Part shown: one piece after another, positions 34,178 through 41,446 of the stretch
How the letters are laid out: every line of letters begins with the position of its first letter
How positions within the stretch are numbered: position 1 is the first letter of the stretch
NCBI GenBank assembly: GCA_023621995.1
Contig: JAMOAB010000021.1
Location: 1 to 51,674, forward strand
Origin: Bacillota bacterium
Lineage (GTDB): Bacteria > Bacillota > Clostridia > Caldicoprobacterales > Xylanivirgaceae
Reading direction: 5' to 3'
Length of the DNA: 51,674 bases
Notes under the pieces: model-generated
Told to the model about the DNA's origin: nothing
What the model saw: only the letters and a program-made list of their open reading frames with translations
The model's database searches: none
Program-made: the position numbers and the translations under genes

Positions 34178-34601
34178 GTGAAGATATGCGTAATACATGG
34201 TAGCCCAAGAAAGGGCAATACATATAGGGCAAGAAAAATATTCATGGAGGAAAAAATATGGTGATGTAGAATTTACTGAGTTTTTCTTGCCGAAGGCTAT
34301 GCCATATTTTTGTAATGGCTGTTTTAACCTAGGAGAGGATAAATGTCCAAATGCAAAGTATGTGGAGCCTATAAAAGAGGGTATGAGAGAAACGGATGGT
34401 TTAAGATTTTCTTCTCCTGTATATTTTATGAGCGAAAGCGCTCAAATTAAGGCATTGCTTGATCATTTTGGTCATATCTATATGTCACATAGACCTATGG
34501 AAGAGATGTTCTCCAAAGTTGCAATGGTTATATACACTTTGATAGATAGCAAAATCTCCTCATTCCCAATGGGAATGAGGAGATCCAGTCTGATTCCTTA
34601 A
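34178..34601 (+). pseudogene. Broken flavodoxin-like NAD(P)H-dependent FMN reductase
   Basis: GTG 34178, after GGGAGAAG, opens VKICVIHGSPRKGNTYRA, the FMN-binding N-terminus of the NADPH-dependent FMN reductase family (GSPRKGNT loop), but this frame ends at TGG-TGA within about 30 codons. The family continues in another frame: DVEFTEFFLPKAMPYFCNGC, then DGLRFSSPVYFMSESAQIKA with LLDHFGH. After MVIYTLIDS the normal C-terminal half is missing and the frame runs into a terminator hairpin. The gene therefore has a frameshift near 34230 and a 3' truncation. The redox CxxC-type region (CNGCFNLGEDKC) suggests the iron-sulphur-flavoprotein-like subgroup. Confidence 0.8.
34556..34584 (-). terminator. 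Rho-independent terminator of the cDPG synthetase-like gene
   Basis: A 13-bp perfect stem (TCTCCTCATTCCC with GGGAATGAGGAGA, loop AAT). On the minus strand it is followed by TTTTG, 25 bases past the minus-strand stop codon. It has no T-run on the plus strand. It truncates the reductase pseudogene. Confidence 0.75.
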
Positions 34602-34608
34602 GCTATAT

Positions 34609-35952
34609 TTATTTTCCAATCTTATGTTCTTTTATAAACTCATCTAATACTGTCTCAAGGTTAGGTGTTCCAACCTCATCTAATTCATAGTGGACACGTG
34701 TATAGGGTTTATCAATATTGATCACCCTAGATAGGTCAATGGGTGTTCCTATAAGTACACAGTCACAGTCGGTATTATTGATAGTCTCTTCAAGATCTTT
34801 AAGCTGTTGTTCTCCATAGCCCATTGCTGGAAGTAATTTACCAATATCTTTATAGGTATTGAAAGTTTCTATAAGTTTTCCTACTATATATGGTCTAGGA
34901 TCTACCATCTCTTTTGCGCCGAATCTTTCGGCTGCAACTGTTCCAGCTCCTATCTTCATCTCGCCATGAGTCAAGGTAGGACCATCTTCCACAACCAATA
35001 CACGTTTGTCTTTAATCATGTCTGGATCATCTACTGTAATCTTAGAGTTTGCTTTAATTACGATAGCAGAAGGATTGGCACGCTCAATATTATCTTCTAC
35101 CTGCTTTATAGACCCTGCATCAGCACTGTCTATTTTATTGATAACTGCTACGTCTGATGTTCTTAAGTTAACTTCTCCAGGATAATAGCTTAGCTCATGG
35201 CCCGGACGATGGGGATCCAGTACTGTAATGGATAGATCAGGTTCATAGAAGGAGAAGTCATTGTTTCCTCCGTCCCAGATAATCACATCACAGCCATCAG
35301 GATCATTTTCAGCAGCCCTTAGAATTTCTTCATAATCTACGCCTGCATATATGATATTGCCTCGTTCAATATGTGGCTCATACTCTTCCATCTCTTCGAT
35401 AGTACATTTGTGTTTCTTTAAGTCGTCTAACGTGGCAAACCTCTGTACCTTTTGGGCTGCCAGATCGCCATAGGGCATTGGATGCCTTACTGCAACTACT
35501 TTTAGACCATGCTCCATCAATATTTCAATGATTTTACGTGATGTTTGGCTCTTGCCACAACCTGTCCTTGTAGCACACACCGATATAACTGGTTTATTGC
35601 TCTTTAGCATGGTACTCTTTAGGCCAAGGAGCTTAAAATCGGCACCGGCCGCATTGGCGATTGCACTTATACCCATAACTGTCTCATATCTAACGTCACT
35701 GTATGCAAATACACATTCATCTACGTCAAGTTCTTTTATAAGTTCAGCTAATCGGTCCTGTGAATATATGGGTATTCCATCAGGATATAGACTACCTGCT
35801 AGCTCTGGAGGGTATTTTCGGCCATCTATATCGGGTATTTGGGCCGCTGTAAAGGCCACAACATTATAGTTATCGTTATTACGATAATATGTGTTAAAGT
35901 TATGAAAATCTCGTCCAGCTGCTCCTATAATTATTACATTTTTCTTGTCCAT
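34609..35952 (-). CDS. Cyclic 2,3-diphosphoglycerate synthetase-like GTPase (COG2403)
   Basis: A 447-residue soluble protein. The N-terminus KNVIIIGAAGRDFHNFNTYY followed by RNNDNYNVVAFTAAQIPDI is diagnostic of the family of cyclic 2,3-diphosphoglycerate synthetase. A P-loop domain follows: VISVCATRTGCGKSQTSRKI (about residues 124-143), then DVIIWDGGNNDF (Walker B) and VAVINKID as an NKxD-like guanine motif. In methanogens the enzyme makes the thermoprotectant cDPG from 2,3-bisphosphoglycerate. Bacterial members are common in anaerobes but their product is unproven. ATG 35952 is chosen since AGGAGTG lies about nine bases upstream on the minus strand; GTG 35961 is an alternative. Confidence 0.85.
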   Translation of the reverse strand: MDKKNVIIIGAAGRDFHNFNTYYRNNDNYNVVAFTAAQIPDIDGRKYPPELAGSLYPDGIPIYSQDRLAELIKELDVDECVFAYSDVRYETVMGISAIANAAGADFKLLGLKSTMLKSNKPVISVCATRTGCGKSQTSRKIIEILMEHGLKVVAVRHPMPYGDLAAQKVQRFATLDDLKKHKCTIEEMEEYEPHIERGNIIYAGVDYEEILRAAENDPDGCDVIIWDGGNNDFSFYEPDLSITVLDPHRPGHELSYYPGEVNLRTSDVAVINKIDSADAGSIKQVEDNIERANPSAIVIKANSKITVDDPDMIKDKRVLVVEDGPTLTHGEMKIGAGTVAAERFGAKEMVDPRPYIVGKLIETFNTYKDIGKLLPAMGYGEQQLKDLEETINNTDCDCVLIGTPIDLSRVINIDKPYTRVHYELDEVGTPNLETVLDEFIKEHKIGK

Positions 35953-36302
35953 TAGGTTCACTCCTATACTATATAAAATTTTGCTATATTTTAAAGTTTT
36001 TGCTTCGCTACAAAAACCTTTATTTTATAGTTAATTTTATTTTATATCATAAAGGATTGTGTGTAAAGAGAAAACTTTTATTTATACATAAAAGCAGCAT
36101 ATTTTTTCATAAAGAAATTTCATGGGAAATGCCACACAATTCATAAGAGATAAGGATAGATCAAACACTATACAGAGATATAGAATTAAACGGTGCTTTA
36201 AATTAGAAAATTATTACTTTGAGTTTTAGGGGAGCTACTAGCAGTTTGTATGATTAAATATGCAGGATTTGTAAAATGGAGAGGTGTATTTAAAAGCAAA
36301 AC
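35953..36302. other. Intergenic region between the divergent GTPase and mgtA units
   Basis: About 350 AT-rich bases with no credible gene. Near its left edge GTTTTTG (35996-36002) and CAAAAAC can form a small hairpin within the 5' leader of the minus-strand gene. The remainder shows no recognisable motif until the mgtA promoter. Confidence 0.5.
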
Positions 36303-36331
36303 TTGACAATTTTGTATTAGTTCTATATACT
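36303..36331 (+). promoter_or_regulatory. Consensus sigma-A promoter of the mgtA unit
   Basis: A perfect -35 TTGACA (36303-36308), a 17-base spacer, and TATACT (36326-36331). Initiation is predicted near 36338, just before the M-box aptamer. Confidence 0.85.
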
Positions 36332-36352
36332 GAACTTATGGAACAGAATAAA

Positions 36353-36500
36353 ACCTCGGTAGGTGAGGCTACTGCAAGGATATGGATTGCTGCCGTGAAG
36401 AGGTGGAAACACCTCAAACTGGTCAGAAGGTTCTGCCGACAAGGCTTAACCTAATGCAATTTTGATGCCTTGCAGAGCCAAAGCTTGGACGGAAAGGATA
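36353..36500 (+). promoter_or_regulatory. M-box (ykoK) magnesium riboswitch aptamer
   Basis: Conserved M-box segments occur in order: GGTAGGTGAGGCTACTGC (matching GUUAGGUGAGGCUCCU), the core TTGCTGCCGTGAAGAGG, CTGGTCAGAAGG, CCTAATGCAA, and CAGAGCCAAAGCTTGG (matching AGUGCUAAAGC). M-box RNAs fold on several Mg2+ ions and switch off Mg2+ transporter genes when Mg2+ is plentiful. The Mg2+ P-type ATPase gene lies downstream, as expected. The 3' segment GCCAAAGCTTG (36477-36487) is perfectly complementary to CAAGCTTTGGC (36524-36534), which is the loop and descending arm of the following terminator. This gives a clear antiterminator/terminator switch. Confidence 0.93.
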
Positions 36501-36507
36501 CGAATAT

Positions 36508-36553
36508 AAACCTTCGCCATGTTCAAGCTTTGGCGGAGGTTTTAAACTTTTTT
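36508..36553 (+). terminator. Riboswitch-controlled terminator (M-box expression platform)
   Basis: Stem AAACCTTCGCCA / TGGCGGAGGTTT (36508-36519, 36531-36542, one G-U pair) with an 11-base loop and a TTTTTT run at 36548-36553. Pairing of 36477-36487 with 36524-36534 would destroy this hairpin, allowing transcription when Mg2+ is low. Confidence 0.88.
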
Positions 36554-36566
36554 GGAGGTGAGAAGG

Positions 36567-36656
36567 ATGGATCCTGGGAGCAGTTGTACTAACAGTAGAT
36601 ATATAGAATATGTATATAGAGGTCATGCCTTTGGATGGAGTCCATCCTTCTATTAG
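36567..36656 (+). CDS. Unannotated 29-residue small ORF between riboswitch and mgtA
   Basis: ATG 36567 follows an excellent ribosome binding site (GGAGGTGA, 36554-36561, five bases before the ATG) right after the terminator T-run. It reads 29 codons to TAG 36654-36656; the product starts MDPGSSCTNSRYIEYVY and ends RGHAFGWSPSFY. It is soluble, aromatic-rich and has one Cys; I do not recognise it. Its last codons overlap a hairpin (GGATGG-AGT-CCATCC, 36633-36647) that competes with a larger pairing to 36662-36672. It may be a leader peptide controlling mgtA, or a small regulator of the pump. It is too short for ordinary gene callers, so coding status is unproven. Confidence 0.55.
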   Translation: MDPGSSCTNSRYIEYVYRGHAFGWSPSFY

Positions 36657-36837
36657 GATAGTCCATTGGCATAACTGATCTATGTTTCATTTCTATAAAT
36701 CTGCTGTCTTCTAAATGTAAGCATTTCTTTTACTGTTGTGGTTGTTAAACTCTATTTTTGGAAAGATATATTTAAGAGTTGGGATGAGACTATACAGATC
36801 ATCCTAGGTCAGTTATTGCTATTTGGAGGTGTTAAAA

Positions 36838-39495
36838 ATGAGAAGAGGAGTAAAAAACAGGATAGAGATAGATAGGGCAAAATCATTAAAGATAACCGAA
36901 AATCTATTTAAGATATCAGAGCAAAATATTGGGGATGTATTTCGAGATTTAAACACATCTGAAAAGGGAATTAGTAGCGAAGATGCAGAGGGCAGGCTTG
37001 AGTATTATGGTATAAATGAGGTGGCAACTGAAAAGCCAGATCCTTGGTATATTCAACTTGCCAAGGCATTTATAGATCCATTTATCCTAGTACTTTTAGC
37101 TATAGCTATTATTTCCCTTATAACCGATGTGGCACTTGTTGCACCAGAAGATAGGAGTTTTGAGACTGTAATCGTAATTACCATTATGGTAACTATTAGT
37201 GTATTCCTACGTTTCTTTCAGGAATATAGATCCAATAGGGCAGCAGATCAATTAAAAGAATTAGTCCACACGACTGCTGCTGTAGTAAGGAGTGATATGG
37301 GCAAGCGGGAGATAGATATGGATATAATAGTGCCTGGTGACATTGTGCACATTGCAGCAGGAGATATGATACCAGCAGATATGAGGATTATATCGGCAAA
37401 GGATTTATTTATAAGTGAATCGTCACTTACAGGCGAATCTATTCCTGTAGAAAAGCATGCTACAACAATGGATTGGACTGAAAGAGACAGAAATATAGCG
37501 GATATTGAAAATATCTGTTTTTTAGGCACGAATGTAATAAGTGGTTCAGCTATAGGCGTAGTCATCGGTACAGGTGACAATACTTATCTAGGCTCCATGG
37601 CAAAGTCTCTTGTGGGACAGCGTGCCCAAACCAGCTTTGATGAGGGTGTAAATAGTGTAAGTTGGCTTCTGATTAAATTTATGATGGTAATGGTGCCCAT
37701 AGTATTTCTCATAAATGGTATTACTAAAGGAGATTGGCTACAGGCTCTTTTATTTGCCATATCTATTGCTGTAGGTCTGACTCCTGAAATGCTTCCTATG
37801 ATAGTTACTAGTAATCTTGCCAAGGGTGCCATGACAATGGCAAAGAAAAAGACTGTCGTAAAACAGTTGAGTGCTATTCAAAACTTTGGTGCCATGGATA
37901 TACTATGTACAGATAAGACGGGAACCCTTACCATGGACAAGATTGTACTCGAGAGATATTTGGATGTACATGGAAATGAAGATGAGAGGATACTTAGGCA
38001 CGCTTATCTCAATAGCTACTTTCAAACAGGGCTTAAGAACCTCATGGACTTGGCGGTAATAGAATATGGAGATGAAAAGGGCTTAGATTATCTGAAAGAT
38101 GCCTACATTAAAGTTGATGAAATTCCCTTTGATTTCGAAAGGCGTAGGATGTCGGTTATACTAGAAGATAAAAATAAAAAAAGGCAGCTAGTTACAAAGG
38201 GAGCGGTAGAGGAGATGCTATCTATCTGTAGCTATGCCGAATATGAAGGGGAAGTCATCACTTTAACAGATGATATTAGAGAAAAGATAATGGAGACCAC
38301 ACAAGAACTCAATCTAGACGGAATGAGAGTTCTCGCTGTAGCCCAGAAAAATGAAATCCCCTACGATAGGGAGTTTAGTGTAGAAGATGAGAGGGATATG
38401 GTACTCATAGGCTATATAGGTTTTCTAGATCCTCCAAAGGATTCAGCTATCCACGCCATACAGGCCCTTAACGAACATGGAGTAGAGGTAAAGGTATTGA
38501 CGGGTGATAATGAGTTTGTTACACAGAAAATATGCAAGGAGGTTGGGCTACCCTTTGAGCACATTGTATTAGGACATGAAGTAGATGATATGACCGACGA
38601 AGAACTTGCATATGAGGCAGAAAACACCACCATATTTGCCAAACTATCTCCTCTGCAGAAAGCTAGAGTAATAAATGTGCTTCAAGATAGGGGGCATACA
38701 GTAGGATATCTCGGTGATGGTATAAATGATGCTGCAGCCCTTAGAGAATCGGATATTGGCATATCGGTAGATAATGCGGTAGATATTGCCAAAGAGTCTG
38801 CAGATATAATTTTATTAGAGAAGAGCCTTATGGTATTAGAAGAAGGGGTTGTAGAAGGACGCAAGATATTCGGAAATATAATAAAGTATATAAAGATGAC
38901 AGTGAGCTCTAACTTTGGTAATGTATTTAGCGTGCTGGTGGCGAGTGCATTTTTACCGTTTTTGCCCATGTTACCTATTCACTTGCTTATACAAAATTTA
39001 TTATATGATATATCTCAGATAGCTATTCCTTGGGACACTATGGATGAAGAATATCTGAGGAAGCCAAGGCAGTGGGATGCCAGTAGTATAGGGCAATTTA
39101 TGGTATATATAGGTCCAATAAGTTCAATATTTGATATTGTGACCTATCTTGTAATGTGGTTTGTATTCAAGGCAAATGCACCAGAAGTTCAAGGACTCTT
39201 TCATTCTGGTTGGTTTATAATTGGGCTTCTTACACAGACTTTGGTTGTCCATATGCTAAGGACCGAGAAGATACCCTTTATTCAGAGCAGAGCAACACTA
39301 CCTGTAATGATTATGACAGTAGTTATAATGGCAATAGGTATCTATATCCCATTTTCTCCATTGGGTGCCTCTATAGGATTTGAACCACTACCATCGTCAT
39401 ACTTTCCATGGATGATTGGTATTGTAGTTTCATATTGCGTAGTTACCCAATTTGTAAAGATGTGGTATATCAAAAAGTTTGACGAGTGGTTATAG
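36838..39495 (+). CDS. mgtA: Magnesium-importing P-type ATPase (P3B, MgtA type)
   Basis: An 885-residue membrane pump that imports Mg2+ under limitation. Landmarks are the N-terminal cation ATPase domain (GISSEDAEGRLEYYGINEV), the actuator SSLTGESIPVEK, the TM4 motif VGLTPEMLPMIV typical of MgtA/MgtB, the phosphorylation site LCTDKTGTLTMD (Asp about 359), KGAVEEM, KVLTGDN, the hinge YLGDGINDAAALRESDIGIS, and TM6 LIQNLLYDISQIAIPWD, which is the MgtA-specific ion-site sequence. ATG 36838 is chosen because TTGGAGGTG lies eight bases upstream; an upstream TTG is unsupported. The M-box riboswitch, the small ORF and a downstream terminator define its transcription unit. It is intact and of family length. 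Confidence 0.96.
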   Translation: MRRGVKNRIEIDRAKSLKITENLFKISEQNIGDVFRDLNTSEKGISSEDAEGRLEYYGINEVATEKPDPWYIQLAKAFIDPFILVLLAIAIISLITDVALVAPEDRSFETVIVITIMVTISVFLRFFQEYRSNRAADQLKELVHTTAAVVRSDMGKREIDMDIIVPGDIVHIAAGDMIPADMRIISAKDLFISESSLTGESIPVEKHATTMDWTERDRNIADIENICFLGTNVISGSAIGVVIGTGDNTYLGSMAKSLVGQRAQTSFDEGVNSVSWLLIKFMMVMVPIVFLINGITKGDWLQALLFAISIAVGLTPEMLPMIVTSNLAKGAMTMAKKKTVVKQLSAIQNFGAMDILCTDKTGTLTMDKIVLERYLDVHGNEDERILRHAYLNSYFQTGLKNLMDLAVIEYGDEKGLDYLKDAYIKVDEIPFDFERRRMSVILEDKNKKRQLVTKGAVEEMLSICSYAEYEGEVITLTDDIREKIMETTQELNLDGMRVLAVAQKNEIPYDREFSVEDERDMVLIGYIGFLDPPKDSAIHAIQALNEHGVEVKVLTGDNEFVTQKICKEVGLPFEHIVLGHEVDDMTDEELAYEAENTTIFAKLSPLQKARVINVLQDRGHTVGYLGDGINDAAALRESDIGISVDNAVDIAKESADIILLEKSLMVLEEGVVEGRKIFGNIIKYIKMTVSSNFGNVFSVLVASAFLPFLPMLPIHLLIQNLLYDISQIAIPWDTMDEEYLRKPRQWDASSIGQFMVYIGPISSIFDIVTYLVMWFVFKANAPEVQGLFHSGWFIIGLLTQTLVVHMLRTEKIPFIQSRATLPVMIMTVVIMAIGIYIPFSPLGASIGFEPLPSSYFPWMIGIVVSYCVVTQFVKMWYIKKFDEWL

Positions 39496-39586
39496 GGTGA
39501 AAGCTTTTTTGATTTTCTAAATGTAAAGGTTTAGTAAGGAGACATTGATAAAGGCTAGGGAAATACAATTGGGATAATAAGTATTA

Positions 39587-39633
39587 AGTCCTAAAGCTCA
39601 AACCTTTTATTTGAGTTTTAGGACTATTATTAT
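39587..39633 (+). terminator. Rho-independent terminator after mgtA
   Basis: A 16-bp stem AGTCCTAAAGCTCAAA / TTTGAGTTTTAGGACT (39587-39602, 39610-39625, one G-U pair), followed by ATTATTAT. It separates mgtA from the CRISPR-Cas unit. Confidence 0.8.
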
Positions 39634-39652
39634 GTAAGTTAATAGTACATGT

Positions 39653-39690
39653 ATAATGTATTGTTTGTCTGCATACATTATGTTAAAATA
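39653..39690 (+). promoter_or_regulatory. Probable cas-operon promoter with operator-like inverted repeat
   Basis: TTGTTT (39661-39666) and TAAAAT (39685-39690) are 18 bases apart, a plausible sigma-A promoter for the WYL regulator and cas genes. A perfect dyad ATAATGTA / TACATTAT (39653-39660, 39674-39681) embraces the -35 box, as expected for autoregulation by the adjacent WYL protein. Confidence 0.5.
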
Positions 39691-39706
39691 TACCCAAGGT
39701 GATGAT

Positions 39707-40690
39707 ATGGGTAAATTTTCAAATATGTTAAAAATTCTATCACTATTGCAGACTGAAGATATCCTCACTACTAACGAAATAGCAAATTACTTGAATATCA
39801 GCCAGAGAAACGTCAAAGCATATATACAGACACTTAAGGAAGCTAACATACCTATTAGAGGTATTAGCGGTCGATCGGGAGGTGTATATCTCTCTGAGGA
39901 TTATTATCTGTATCCTCCTAGGCTAGATAAAAAAGAGTATGAAGCCCTATTGTTGGCAGAAGATATTTTGACAAAGGAGAATGGCTTTGTATATGAAGGT
40001 GAATATAAGACAGCCCTATCCAAGATTAAATGGGCCATGGGTATGACGGCACCGCGTATTGGCTATTTGGGTTCAGATGCTAATATATATAGCCAGGGTC
40101 CATTTGATATTTGTGATGACTCCATGGTAAAGAATAGATTATTATATACAAGGCAGGCAATTAAAAATAGGAATAGATTGCGACTACTCTATTATACTCC
40201 TAATAAAAAAGAGCTCAAATGGCGAGATATAGATCCATATGGCATAATCAATCGCAATTTTTCATGGTATCTAGTAGGTTACTGCCATCTAAGATCTGAC
40301 ATTCGCGTCTTCAAAGTGATTAGAATTAAAGAATTACATGTCTTAGAAGATACATTTGAATATCCAGAAGATTTTTCAACAGAAAAATACATGGAAAACA
40401 TATTAGATATGATACAGGGTGCTGAATATAATGTAAAAATCAAATTTTTTCACCCAGCTTCTACGTGGGTGGAAGAGCGCATGTGGCTACCATCTCAAAA
40501 GATTACTAGAATGGAAGACGATTCTATAATATTCGAAGGAAAAGTAAAGGGTTTGACAGATATAAAAAGATGGGTGATGGGATACGGAAGATTGGCTAGG
40601 GTCATTGAGCCTAAGAAGCTCAAAGATGCCATCTTTGAGGAGGCGTCATATCTATTACAACAGTATGAGGAGAATGATGAATGCGAATAA
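39707..40690 (+). CDS. HTH/WYL-domain transcriptional regulator of the CRISPR locus
   Basis: A 327-residue regulator. The N-terminus holds a winged helix-turn-helix of the DeoR/HTH_11 type (MLKILSLLQTEDILTTNEIA then NYLNISQRNVKAYIQTLKEA). The middle and C-terminal part is a WYL domain (NRLRLLYYTPNKKELKWRDI with DPYGIINRNFSWYLVGYCHL; the WYL triad is present as WYL) followed by a WCX-like extension (HPASTWVEERMWLPSQKITR). WYL domains bind nucleic acid or nucleotide ligands, and such regulators often control CRISPR or other defence genes. ATG 39707 follows AAGGTGATG; upstream in-frame ATGs lack a ribosome binding site. It overlaps cas6 by 10 bases, so it is part of the cas operon. Confidence 0.9.
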   Translation: MGKFSNMLKILSLLQTEDILTTNEIANYLNISQRNVKAYIQTLKEANIPIRGISGRSGGVYLSEDYYLYPPRLDKKEYEALLLAEDILTKENGFVYEGEYKTALSKIKWAMGMTAPRIGYLGSDANIYSQGPFDICDDSMVKNRLLYTRQAIKNRNRLRLLYYTPNKKELKWRDIDPYGIINRNFSWYLVGYCHLRSDIRVFKVIRIKELHVLEDTFEYPEDFSTEKYMENILDMIQGAEYNVKIKFFHPASTWVEERMWLPSQKITRMEDDSIIFEGKVKGLTDIKRWVMGYGRLARVIEPKKLKDAIFEEASYLLQQYEENDECE

Positions 40691-41442
40691 TGATAAAGTT
40701 AAATTCACCGATCCCACAGCTATTGGAATACAACTACAATCACTATTTGAATGGTTTTCTATACAATATGATTGGAAAATCCAATGTTGAAATTTCCACT
40801 AAATTACATAATGAAGGTTATCAGGCTAAGGGGAAACCAATAAAGCCTTTGGTGTTTTCTAGACTATATTTTGACAATAGAAAGGCTACAAAGAGAGGTT
40901 TAATAGTAGAGGGAGAGGGAAGATGGTTTGTATCATCCCTTTATGAAGAGTTACTTTTGGCTTTCGTAAGTAGTACTGCACAGCAGTATAAAATGACTGT
41001 AGGTGATGTATCATTTTTAATTGAAGAAGTACAGATTATGCGAAAACCTAAATTCACTGAAGATATGGACTTTACCATGTTATCTCCCACCGTTGCTCCT
41101 AAGAGAATACCTGAGCAAAATAATAGACTGAAATTTTGTCATCCCATGGAAAATGAATTCTATGATATATTGAGGGACAATATCCTGCGAAAATATAGCC
41201 TTATATATGGAGTTCATTACAGTGGAGATAGGTCAATAAACTTTTCTGTCACATATCCAGAAGAGATGGATATGGAAAAGGCTGCATGCCTAATCAGATA
41301 TAGGGGACAGAATATAAAGTGCTATATGTTTCCAATAACCCTAACGGGGGATCCAAAGCTCATTGAATTATGTTATGAGCTGGGGCTTGGAAGTTACAAT
41401 ATTCAAGGTTTTGGAATGTTAGAGCATGTTGAAAGGGGGTGA
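40681..41442 (+). CDS. cas6: Cas6 crRNA-processing endoribonuclease
   Basis: A 253-residue RAMP-fold RNase that cuts the repeat RNA to make crRNAs with an 8-nt 5' handle (here predicted AUUGAAAU). The N-terminal LPQLLEYNYNHYLNGFLYNM-like segment (IPQLLEYNYNHYLNGFLYNM) is the first ferredoxin fold with the usual His region. KFTEDMDFTMLSPTVAPKRI is the middle motif ('LSP', common to Cas6). The C-terminus ends with the glycine-rich loop GLGSYNIQGFGMLE (about residues 233-247), the RNA-contacting G-loop. Cas6 active-site residues vary; His44 or nearby Lys/Tyr are possible. It starts inside the WYL gene's end. Confidence 0.95.
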   Translation: MRIMIKLNSPIPQLLEYNYNHYLNGFLYNMIGKSNVEISTKLHNEGYQAKGKPIKPLVFSRLYFDNRKATKRGLIVEGEGRWFVSSLYEELLLAFVSSTAQQYKMTVGDVSFLIEEVQIMRKPKFTEDMDFTMLSPTVAPKRIPEQNNRLKFCHPMENEFYDILRDNILRKYSLIYGVHYSGDRSINFSVTYPEEMDMEKAACLIRYRGQNIKCYMFPITLTGDPKLIELCYELGLGSYNIQGFGMLEHVERG

Positions 41443-41446
41443 GAGT

